The translations under genes were made by a program, and so were the position numbers. A stretch of 64,000 nt of DNA from Trebonia sp964581815 (GTDB lineage: Bacteria; Actinomycetota; Actinomycetes; Streptosporangiales; Streptosporangiaceae): positions 25,132 to 89,131 of the forward strand of contig CAZORE010000016.1 of the NCBI GenBank assembly GCA_964581815.1. Reading direction: 5' to 3'. This document shows, one piece after another, positions 26,065 to 33,737 of the stretch; position 1 is the stretch's first letter, and each line of letters opens with the position of its first letter. A model generated the notes under the pieces. The model worked only from the letters and a program-made list of their open reading frames with translations, had not been told where the DNA came from and did no database searches.

Positions 26065-27795
26065 CTACCTGCTCTTGATCAGCGCCGAGACGGTGGCCTT
26101 GTACTCTTCCACCTTCTCGTCGGACATGACCGTGATCTTGACCGACATCGTCAGCTCCTTGCCGCTCGTCGGCTCTACGGCCAGCAGGTTGACGGTGCCC
26201 TCGGCGTCGACCCGCACGGTGATCTCGATCGGCGATCCGGCGGCCAGGCTGAACGGCCCGAGACCCTCGATCAGCCCCGCGTCATCCACCCGGTGGTTGC
26301 TGTCGAGCGCCGGGTCGGGGACCGCGCCCGCCTGCTCCCAGATCTCGATCGCGATCGTCCGCTGGTTGTTCACCGTGGTGCCCGCGATGAACTTCTCCGC
26401 GTCGAACGGCAGCTGGGTCTGCGCGGGCACCAGGTGCTCGATGTAGAACGGCAGCTGGTCGTCCGGCAGTTCTTCCCAGCCGGCCACGCCGCTGTCGACC
26501 AGCTTGATGCCCACCGCCTTCGGCAGCACGTTCACCACCGTCCGGACCACGCCGGCGACCTGGCCGGCGTCCATCCCGGTCCGCTCGGTGACGACCGCGA
26601 TCGCCGCCTCGCTCGGCGCCCCGGACGGCCCGGGCGGCAGCGTGCCGCGGTGGCTCGCGTCGGCGCTGGCATCCTGGCCGCCCACCTCGGCCGCGGCTTC
26701 CGCCTCAACCAGCTTGACGGTCTGGCCCGCGGCGTACAGCGCCGCGCCCTTGGCAACCGCCAGGTCCGGGTCGGCGACCCTGGGATCCCAGGGGAACTCC
26801 GCGCGCAGCCGCTCGGACACGGCCGGCATCCAGCTCGACCCGCCGACCAGCAGCAGCTCGCTGACCTGGTCCTTGATACCCGGGAAGCGCTGCTCGGCGT
26901 CGGCGAGCATCCGGCGGGTGATCTCGATCGTCTTCTCGAGCAGGTCCGTGGTCATCTCCTGGAACTGCGCCCTGGTCACCACGATCTTGGCCGGCTTGCC
27001 CGCCAGCCGGTGCGCCACCGTCTTGGACTCGGCCTTCGACAGGGCCTGCTTGGTCTCCTCCGCCATCCGGCGCAGGTCCTGCAGCGCCCCCTCGTCCTCG
27101 TCGATGTCCTCGAAGCCCGTCTGCGCGACCGTCTGCTCCTTCAGGTACTCAAACAGCCGCTCGTCCCAGTCCGCCCCGCCCAGGTTGTGGTCGCCGTCGA
27201 CCGCGAGCACCTCCACCGAGGTGTCGGTCATCTTGATCAGCGTGATGTCGAACGTGCCGCCGCCCAGGTCGTAGACCAGGAACGTGGTCCCGTCCGCGCT
27301 GCCGGTCACCCCGTAGGCCAGCGCCGCGGCGACCGGCTCCGGCACGATGCCGATCACTTCCAGGCCCGCGATCTCCCCGGCCTTCTTCGTCGCGTCCTTC
27401 TCGAGCAGCCCGAAGTAGGCGGGCACGGTGATCACCACCTGGCGCACCGCGCGGTGCGTGGTCTCCTCCGCGCTGCGCGCCAGCTCGGCCAGGATCAGCG
27501 CCGAGATCGACGACGGCGAGTGCTCCTTGCCCCAGAAGTAACGCAGGTAGTCCTTGTTGTGCATCTGCCGCTTGATCAGCGACACCACGTTGTCCGGGTC
27601 GACGCCGGCCGACGCCTTGGCCGCCTTCCCCACCACCACGTTGTCCTCGGTCTCGAAGTACACCACCGAGGGCGTGGTGTCGTCGCCGTCGCTGTTGCGG
27701 GTGACCGCCGGGCGGCCCGTCTCGTCGATGTACGCCACCACCGAGTACGTGGTGCCGAGGTCGATACCGAAGATGCCCTGCTGCCTGTCGTTCAC
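26065..27795 (-). CDS. Hsp70 (DnaK-like) chaperone, island copy 1
   Basis: The 576-residue protein has the full ATPase domain (FGIDLGTTYSVVAY, VVITVPAYFGLLEKDATKKAGEIAGL, LVYDLGGGTFDITLIKM, LLLVGGSSWMPAV) and a beta substrate domain (HLVPAQTQLPFDAEKF, then ITVRVDAEGTVNLLAVEPTSGKEL). Between them is a 60-residue Ala/Gly/Pro-rich insertion (about 370-430) not found in DnaK, and the helical lid is reduced to about 30 residues. Its ATG overlaps the stop of grpE by four bases, so it has its own nucleotide exchange factor; no DnaJ gene is in the island. Confidence 0.95.
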   Translation of the reverse strand: MNDRQQGIFGIDLGTTYSVVAYIDETGRPAVTRNSDGDDTTPSVVYFETEDNVVVGKAAKASAGVDPDNVVSLIKRQMHNKDYLRYFWGKEHSPSSISALILAELARSAEETTHRAVRQVVITVPAYFGLLEKDATKKAGEIAGLEVIGIVPEPVAAALAYGVTGSADGTTFLVYDLGGGTFDITLIKMTDTSVEVLAVDGDHNLGGADWDERLFEYLKEQTVAQTGFEDIDEDEGALQDLRRMAEETKQALSKAESKTVAHRLAGKPAKIVVTRAQFQEMTTDLLEKTIEITRRMLADAEQRFPGIKDQVSELLLVGGSSWMPAVSERLRAEFPWDPRVADPDLAVAKGAALYAAGQTVKLVEAEAAAEVGGQDASADASHRGTLPPGPSGAPSEAAIAVVTERTGMDAGQVAGVVRTVVNVLPKAVGIKLVDSGVAGWEELPDDQLPFYIEHLVPAQTQLPFDAEKFIAGTTVNNQRTIAIEIWEQAGAVPDPALDSNHRVDDAGLIEGLGPFSLAAGSPIEITVRVDAEGTVNLLAVEPTSGKELTMSVKITVMSDEKVEEYKATVSALIKSR

Positions 27796-28481
27796 TTCGA
27801 CTCCTTCACGGCCATGTACACGGCGACCTCGGCGGGCACGACGGGGCTGTTCGCCTCGGTGTCCAGGTAGCCGTCCCGCAGTACCTGCGCGATCCGCCCG
27901 GCCTGGGCCGGGTCATCGCTCTGCGCCCCGCGCACCCGGCGGTGCCTGCGCGGGTCGAAGGGGTCACCCGCGTCAGGCGCGTAGCTGACGACCCCGTTGT
28001 TCTCCAGTGCGAGGTCCACCGTCTCGGCGAAGGAGGCAAGCAGCTTCGCGGCCTGCTCGGCGTCGTAGTCCGGCGGCAGGGTGGCGGCCTGCCGCAGCAG
28101 GTCGTTGCGGAGCCGGCACATCTCGGTGAGCAGCGGCCGCAGGAGGCCGCGCCGCTCGCCCCGGCGGAGCGTGTCGAGCTCCGTGCGGAGGTAGTCGATC
28201 ACGCCCTCACGCTGTGCCGCCCGGTCGTGGTAGCGCTCCGCGGCCCCGGCCAGCTCGCCGACCGCCGCCGACAACGCGGCGAGCGCGGCGCCCGCGTCGC
28301 CGTCGCCGCCGCCGTCCTGGCCGGGCGCCGCCGGCCCGGCACCCGGGTCTGGCGTGGCGGGCGCTGGCCCGGGCGAGTGCGGCGGGTCCACGGGCGGGGC
28401 GGGTAGCCCTGGATCCACGGCTTGCGCCGTCACGCCCGGCGGGTCCGGGTCCGCGGCCGGCTCTGGCGATTCGCTGAGCAT
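27792..28481 (-). CDS. GrpE-type nucleotide exchange factor dedicated to the island Hsp70
   Basis: The 229-residue protein has an 65-residue Pro/Gly/Asp-rich N-terminus, a central long helix (ALSAAVGELAGAAERYHDRA... LLRPLLTEMCRLRNDLLRQA) and a short C-terminal beta region with DPFDPRRHRRVRGAQ, which corresponds to the GrpE F-(D/N)P..H motif, and VVPAEVAVYMAVKE. GrpE exchanges ADP for ATP on Hsp70. AAGGATGAG precedes the ATG. It overlaps the following Hsp70 gene by four bases. It differs strongly from housekeeping GrpE, which is consistent with specialisation. Confidence 0.85.
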   Translation of the reverse strand: MLSESPEPAADPDPPGVTAQAVDPGLPAPPVDPPHSPGPAPATPDPGAGPAAPGQDGGGDGDAGAALAALSAAVGELAGAAERYHDRAAQREGVIDYLRTELDTLRRGERRGLLRPLLTEMCRLRNDLLRQAATLPPDYDAEQAAKLLASFAETVDLALENNGVVSYAPDAGDPFDPRRHRRVRGAQSDDPAQAGRIAQVLRDGYLDTEANSPVVPAEVAVYMAVKESK

Positions 28482-28559
28482 CGCTCATCCTTTCTGGCTC
28501 ATCTGCCTGCTGGCTGATCTGACTTTCCGGTGGCCGGCTCCCCTGGGCCGGCGCTGTGC

Positions 28560-31500
28560 TCACTGGCCGTGGCAGGTGAAGGCCGCCCAGGCGTACGGCC
28601 GCCTGGCGGCGGCCGCCCGGGACAGGTCCGCGAGCCCGGCCGGCATTTCCGGCGGTATCGCCTTATCCGGGTCGAGCATCCACAGCTGGGCCGCGCGCAG
28701 CGCGGCGGCCGGCCCGTCGCCCGGGTCGCGCACCAGGTAACGGTGGAACATGAACATCAGCGGTGCCGTCTGGCGGTCGGGCACCGCCCACCGCGCGCCG
28801 ACGGCGCCGCCCGCGCCCGCGGCGAGGAACGCGGAGGCGAGGGTCAGCGCCTCGTCGTGGTCCGCGAGCGCGAGGTCGCTGGTGCACGCGGCGAGGACGA
28901 CGAGCCCGCTGGCCGCGTCGCCGTCCCGGTGCCTGGCCTGCGCCAGGATCCGGCTGACCGGCAGCGTCTCACCCCCGGCCAGCACGAGCCGGCTGTCCTC
29001 CGGTGAGGCGCCGGCCGTGGCGTGACAGCCGAGGTGGAGCACAGCGGGACGGACCGGGGCGCTGCCGCCGGGCAGCCGGGCGAGGACCTCGTCCGGCGTG
29101 CCCGCGCCGCTGGCCGGCGCCCGGTCAGACCGGCCCAGGTACACGGCGCCTGGATACAGGGCCGTGCGGATCGCGTCCGCCTCGCGCCGCGCGCCCGGGA
29201 GGTCGCCGGTGGGATCGGCGACGAAAACGGCCAGGCCGCTGCCGGGCATGAGCCGCGGCCGGCCGACCGCCTCCATCAGCTGCCTGGCGCTCGCGCAGGT
29301 CGTGAAGATCGCGTCGGCGCAGGCGTACCGTGGTGTCCCCGGCCCGGCGCGCCGGGCGGCGTGCCAGGGGATCAGGCCGAGGATGCCGATGGGCACGAGG
29401 GCGACCCGTAGCGGTTCCGGCTCCCGGTTGACTTGGTCCGGGCGGGCCTGGTCCGGGCCGGAGGGGCGGAGTTGCCCGAGGAGCGGGCCGATCGCCGCCT
29501 GCCAGGCCCAGTCGCAGATGCCGTCGAGTTCCGCGGTGAACCGGCGCGCGGCGGCGACGTCATCGAGAACGGCATCGGCCAGGGGTGTCCGCGTGGCGCG
29601 GAATTCGCGATCGGCGGAGGCGAACCGCGCCACCACGGTACCCGGCCCGGCGGCGAGGCCGGGCAGCGGGCACTCCCGCGCCGTACCGTCAGCCTCGACG
29701 ATCAGCACCCGGCCGCGGGCCGCGGCCGACGCCGGGATCAGGTAGGCCAGCGCGTCAAGCCTGGCCGACCGCAGCGTTCGCGCGATGTCGGCGACCGACG
29801 GCGCGGCGAGCAGGCGCCGGTCGGCGACGCCGGTGCGCAGCGCCGCGAGCGCCCGGCCGCGCAGGTCCGGCGGGATGGCGTCGATGCCGTCCGCCGCGCG
29901 GACCGCGGACGCCTCGGCCGCCCACTCGGCGGCCAGTCCCGGGCTGCCCGCCTCGCGGAGCAGCGCCGGGACGTCCGCCGCGACCGTGGCCGCGTGCAGC
30001 ACAAGCGCCCGGCCCAGTTCGAGTGCCTCGACCGCGGAGTCGGCCCGCCCGTCCGCGACGCACCACGCGGCCAGCGTCAGCGCGTCCGGCCCGATCGCGC
30101 GGGAGGCCGCCAGGGCGTTGCGCGAGCCGCTTTGCAGCAGCACCGACTGTGCGTGCGCGTACAGCACGGACCTGGCGGTGCTGCGCGCCTGGTGCAGCGG
30201 CAGCCGCGGCGCGTCCGCGCGCGCCGGCGCCCGGTCAGCCTGCTGGCCGGGCTCCCGCGCCAGGCGGTAGCCGTTCTGCCGGTGCGCCCACGCGAGCGCG
30301 CGTAGCAGCGGGACGAGGAACGGGTCGCCTGGCACGGCCTCGACGCCCGCTCGCGCCTCCTCCAGGCAGGCGATCGCGCGGGCCAGGTCGGCGGGCTGCC
30401 GGGCGCGGGCGAACCGGATGAGCAGGATGCCGCCGAGTCCGTACAGGCAACGGGCCCGGTCACCGGAGACGGTCAGCCCGGCCACCGACAGGGCCCGGGT
30501 GAGCAGGCTGATGCCCTCGTCGATGACATCCGGGCCGCCGGCCGGCCGGCGGCCCGGATCATCTTCCAAGGCCGCTGCCCGCGCTGCGGCCCGCTCCGCC
30601 GCAGCGAGGGCAGCGGCGGCCCTCAACAAGATCGCTGTCCGCCGTGGGTGGCCGGGCGCGGCGATGACCGCGGCCGCCGCCTCGTGCAGGACCTCGGCTG
30701 ATTCCAGCGCGCCGTCGCCTGGCGCGGTACCCGCGGCGGCCGGGCCGGCCGCTCCCGTTCCGGCGGCGAGCAGGGCCAGGCCCAGGTCGCTCAGCACATC
30801 GGGGCGGCGGGGGTCGGCGGCGGGCATCGAGCGCGCCACCCCGCGCAAGAGGCCCGCCGCCGAGCTGAGGTCCTCGCCCGCGCGGCCGTCACCGGCGCCG
30901 TCGGCCGGCGGGGCCGCCGGCCCGCCGACTGCCAGCACTGTCGGCCCGCCAGCCGCCAGGATGCCGCGCAGCAGCAGTCCGGCGCCCTCGGCGGCGTCGA
31001 GGTCGAGGTCGTATCCCCCCGCGCCGGCCTGGCCGGCCAGTCCTGCGGGCGGCGCCGCCAGCAGCTGACCGAGCTGCGGCGGCCCCGCCTCGGCGAGCAG
31101 CACGCCGAGTTCGGCAGGAGCGGGCAGGCCGGCGGCCCTGGCGCGCAGGCCGTCAAGCAGGCTGAGCGCCGCGTCGGCGTCGGCGAGGTCACCGCCCGTC
31201 TGCGCCCGGTCAAGCAGCATCCTCGCCAGCACCAGGGTCAGCCTGGCCCGCAGCGGGTGCGGCCCGGGCAGCGCGCTGACCGCGGCGCGGACATGGCCCA
31301 GTGAGCCGCCGAGCCCGTCCCCGGCCCGCTCGCGCACCCAGGTCTCGTACTCCGCGAGGGCGAGCACCGATAGCACGGCGGCCCGGGCGGCGGCATCACG
31401 GGGGCGGCGGGCCAGCAGCGCGGCGGCGGCGTCCGCGGTGCTCCCCGCGGTCGCGGCCAGCCAGCCCTGGGTGCCGACGCCGAGCGCGGCCAGTGCCCGG

Positions 31501-33095
31501 ATGCCGAGGGCGTCGAGCACCGGCGGCAGCTCATCCGCCGTGACCGGAAGCGATGGCTCGCCGGCCGGCCCTGGTGGGGCGACCTCGCGCGCCGTCCCGG
31601 CCGGCGCGCCGCCCCCGAGGACCAGCTGCGCGCCGATCTCGGCGGCGCGCAACTGCAGGACGGCGTGCGCGGCGGGCACGCCCGCCAGGCCCGCGGCGGC
31701 GCTGCGGGCGCGGTCGTACTCCGCGGCCAGCTCGGGGCCGGAGAGGTTACCCTCGCTGCGGGTGAGCACGGAGTCCGTGAGCAGGGCCGACAGGGCCGAT
31801 CCGAGCGTCGCCTCGTCATCGGCGGCAAACGCGGCGAGCACCCCGAGCATGGTGTCGAGATCGCCCTGCGCGGATGGCGACGGCAGTGGCCAGCCCGTGC
31901 GCGACGGGCCGCCGGCGCCCCCGTCTGCCCCGGCGGCCCGTCGCGCCAGCACCGCGAGCAGCCACTCGCCGCACTGCCGGCGGTAGAGGTCGCTGGCGTG
32001 CGGGTGCCCGAGCACGGCCCGGCACCGGCGGCCGACCTCAACCAGGTCGTCGTCGCGGGCGAAGGCGAGGTACCGCAGGCCGTGCGCGGTGCACAGGGCC
32101 GCCGTGAACGCCGGCTGGCGAGCGTCGGCGGGGTCGGTGAGCCTGACCGCCTCGGTGAGCGCGCCGATCGCGAGCTCCAGGTCGGGCCGGAAGCCGGGTA
32201 CCCCGCTGGCCGCGGCGCCGATCGCGTCCGGCCGCAGCGACGACACCGCCGCGTTCAGCGCCCGGTCCCAGGAGTCGCCAGGGACCTTGGTGAGCCGCTC
32301 AAGCAGCGCGACCCCGGCGCGCCCGAGCGCGTAGGCGCGCACGTGGTAGCCGGGCACCATCCCGGTGATCAGGTCCCTGGCCAGCCCGGCCATGACGTCG
32401 AGGTCCTCGGTCCGGCCCGCGCCGTCGCCGCGCTTGTAGTACGTCTCAAGCTGGCCGAGCAGGGCATCGAGCCGGTCGGTGGCGCGGGACTCATCCCGCC
32501 ATCCCGCGCGCCGGGCCGTCATCGCGAGCACCTCTTCGAACTGGCCGATCGCGGCGTCCAAGGCCGCCAGGCACTCCGAGCCCGGCCCGGGCCGGCCGTC
32601 GCCCGGCCGGGCGGCCTCGGCCCGGTTGGCGTGCTGCACGGCGAGATTGATCAGCATGCGACGGCGGTCAGCCGCCGGCAGCCGCTGGTCGGCGGCCGCC
32701 CGGCGCAGCCAGTCGATCGCGACGGCGATGTCGGCCGGATCGCGGGTGTGGTCGTACACCTTGTCCGCCGCGATGGCGTACAGCAGCAGCTGCCGGGCGG
32801 GCGCGCCGTCCCTGGCGCCGCCCGCGGCGATGAGCTCCACGATCGGCGGGAACTCGGCCGGCGCCTGGCACGGCTCCGCGCACCGCTGTTCGTGCGCGGC
32901 CAGGCGGAGCGCGCCGAGCAGGAACGACACGTCCGCGCGCGCCGGGTCCCCGGGCGGCAGGGAGCGCAGCGCGCCGGTGAGGTCCGCCGTGGCAGCGGCG
33001 TACTCGGCGTCCTGGCTCGCCGGCGGCGCGGTCACATAACGCCGGAGGGCCTCCTCGCCGCGCCGTATAGAGGCGGCGCCGCAATTCCCTCGCAC
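28560..33095 (-). CDS. Very large TPR-CHAT (caspase-like) protease
   Basis: From a GTG at 33095 (GGCAGGAGG 9 bases upstream) the product is 1511 residues. About 1150 residues of helical, TPR-like repeats precede a C-terminal CHAT peptidase domain. The catalytic dyad is visible: histidine in LHLGCHATAG (about 1358) and cysteine in VVLAACTSD (about 1404), followed by the typical AFLAAGAGGAVGARWAVPD. CHAT proteases are clan CD cysteine peptidases related to caspases and separase; in bacteria many are immune effectors. A longer frame reaches 33284 but would run through AT-rich, atypical sequence. It heads the eleven-gene run, with a divergent CATRA operon upstream. Confidence 0.93.
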   Translation of the reverse strand: MRGNCGAASIRRGEEALRRYVTAPPASQDAEYAAATADLTGALRSLPPGDPARADVSFLLGALRLAAHEQRCAEPCQAPAEFPPIVELIAAGGARDGAPARQLLLYAIAADKVYDHTRDPADIAVAIDWLRRAAADQRLPAADRRRMLINLAVQHANRAEAARPGDGRPGPGSECLAALDAAIGQFEEVLAMTARRAGWRDESRATDRLDALLGQLETYYKRGDGAGRTEDLDVMAGLARDLITGMVPGYHVRAYALGRAGVALLERLTKVPGDSWDRALNAAVSSLRPDAIGAAASGVPGFRPDLELAIGALTEAVRLTDPADARQPAFTAALCTAHGLRYLAFARDDDLVEVGRRCRAVLGHPHASDLYRRQCGEWLLAVLARRAAGADGGAGGPSRTGWPLPSPSAQGDLDTMLGVLAAFAADDEATLGSALSALLTDSVLTRSEGNLSGPELAAEYDRARSAAAGLAGVPAAHAVLQLRAAEIGAQLVLGGGAPAGTAREVAPPGPAGEPSLPVTADELPPVLDALGIRALAALGVGTQGWLAATAGSTADAAAALLARRPRDAAARAAVLSVLALAEYETWVRERAGDGLGGSLGHVRAAVSALPGPHPLRARLTLVLARMLLDRAQTGGDLADADAALSLLDGLRARAAGLPAPAELGVLLAEAGPPQLGQLLAAPPAGLAGQAGAGGYDLDLDAAEGAGLLLRGILAAGGPTVLAVGGPAAPPADGAGDGRAGEDLSSAAGLLRGVARSMPAADPRRPDVLSDLGLALLAAGTGAAGPAAAGTAPGDGALESAEVLHEAAAAVIAAPGHPRRTAILLRAAAALAAAERAAARAAALEDDPGRRPAGGPDVIDEGISLLTRALSVAGLTVSGDRARCLYGLGGILLIRFARARQPADLARAIACLEEARAGVEAVPGDPFLVPLLRALAWAHRQNGYRLAREPGQQADRAPARADAPRLPLHQARSTARSVLYAHAQSVLLQSGSRNALAASRAIGPDALTLAAWCVADGRADSAVEALELGRALVLHAATVAADVPALLREAGSPGLAAEWAAEASAVRAADGIDAIPPDLRGRALAALRTGVADRRLLAAPSVADIARTLRSARLDALAYLIPASAAARGRVLIVEADGTARECPLPGLAAGPGTVVARFASADREFRATRTPLADAVLDDVAAARRFTAELDGICDWAWQAAIGPLLGQLRPSGPDQARPDQVNREPEPLRVALVPIGILGLIPWHAARRAGPGTPRYACADAIFTTCASARQLMEAVGRPRLMPGSGLAVFVADPTGDLPGARREADAIRTALYPGAVYLGRSDRAPASGAGTPDEVLARLPGGSAPVRPAVLHLGCHATAGASPEDSRLVLAGGETLPVSRILAQARHRDGDAASGLVVLAACTSDLALADHDEALTLASAFLAAGAGGAVGARWAVPDRQTAPLMFMFHRYLVRDPGDGPAAALRAAQLWMLDPDKAIPPEMPAGLADLSRAAAARRPYAWAAFTCHGQ

Positions 33096-33366
33096 GATGG
33101 AATCCTCCTGCCGATAATTCGGTCGAGGCCCATCCTTACCCTGACTTCTACCATTTCTCTTCCGTTTGCATGGTGTGCTTTTTTGTTTACCTATAAGGAG
33201 CTTAATGTGAAATAACGTGACGACTGAGACGGCGGTGCGGGGAGCCGCCCCGCGGGCGCGCGGGCCGCCGCTCGGACGGGCCAATTTGGGCTAGTCTCTA
33301 GGGGATCGTTCTAGCGCGCTGATGCTGAGTTCGGTTTTCCCGAGCGGGGAACTGGGGTGAGAACCG
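33096..33366. promoter_or_regulatory. AT-rich divergent promoter region of the two island operons
   Basis: This 271-base gap separates the CHAT-led minus operon from the CATRA plus operon. Positions about 33145-33225 are strikingly AT-rich for this genome, with a run TGCTTTTTTGTTTACCTATA and several TTT/AAT blocks. That fits promoters (for example TTCACA and TATAGG on the minus strand) and possibly binding of a xenogeneic silencer such as Lsr2. The part nearest the plus operon contains three closely spaced CTAG tetramers (about 33291-33314), a rare word here. No coding sequence is evident. Confidence 0.5.
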
Positions 33367-33732
33367 GTGGCCAATCCGGAACATGAATGGCAGCGGGCCC
33401 GCGGTGAAGCGGTGACCGTGCTGCGGGACGTGCTCTGCTGGAACCTGCAGCCAAGGCGCTGGGACCGGGTGCGGCAGGTCCTCACGGAGATGGCGGCGGC
33501 CGCCGCTGAACCGGGGCCCGCCGCCTTGCGGGACGTGACCGAGACCCTGGAGCTGTACTCGCCGGTGCGCGTGGAAACGCGGCTGGGCGACGAGCCCCAT
33601 GGACCGGTCCCGGTCGCCATACGGGAGCTGGTCGCCGAGCTGGTCGACGCCCTGCAGCCGGAAGGCGCCCTTGGCGGTGGCGGGTCGGGCCTCCCGGGCG
33701 GTCCCGGGCAGGCGGCCGAGCGCGGCCGCTGA
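33367..33732 (+). CDS. CATRA-system-associated small protein
   Basis: The 121-residue protein (GTG start, GGGGTGAG upstream) is an all-helical module: AVTVLRDVLCWNLQPRRWD, then ALRDVTETLELYSPVRVE and VPVAIRELVAELVDALQ. This is the pattern of small proteins encoded next to CATRA (caspase/TPR-associated) proteins in actinomycetes. The same module begins the 267-residue protein at 14967-15770, at the far end of the other operon. It is separated from the CATRA-effector gene by only 5 bases, so it is probably a partner or inhibitor of that protein. No catalytic residues are visible. Confidence 0.78.
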   Translation: MANPEHEWQRARGEAVTVLRDVLCWNLQPRRWDRVRQVLTEMAAAAAEPGPAALRDVTETLELYSPVRVETRLGDEPHGPVPVAIRELVAELVDALQPEGALGGGGSGLPGGPGQAAERGR

Positions 33733-33737
33733 CCGGC

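Noticed and set aside
23512..27870. 1452-codon plus-strand frame opposite the Hsp70 and scaffold genes
   Set aside because: Antisense to a strongly supported Hsp70 with all ATPase motifs; no ribosome site or domain on the plus strand.
33096..33284. N-terminal extension of the large CHAT protein to 33284
   Set aside because: The extra 63 residues run through AT-rich intergenic sequence with atypical composition, while the GTG at 33095 has a strong AGGAGG site.
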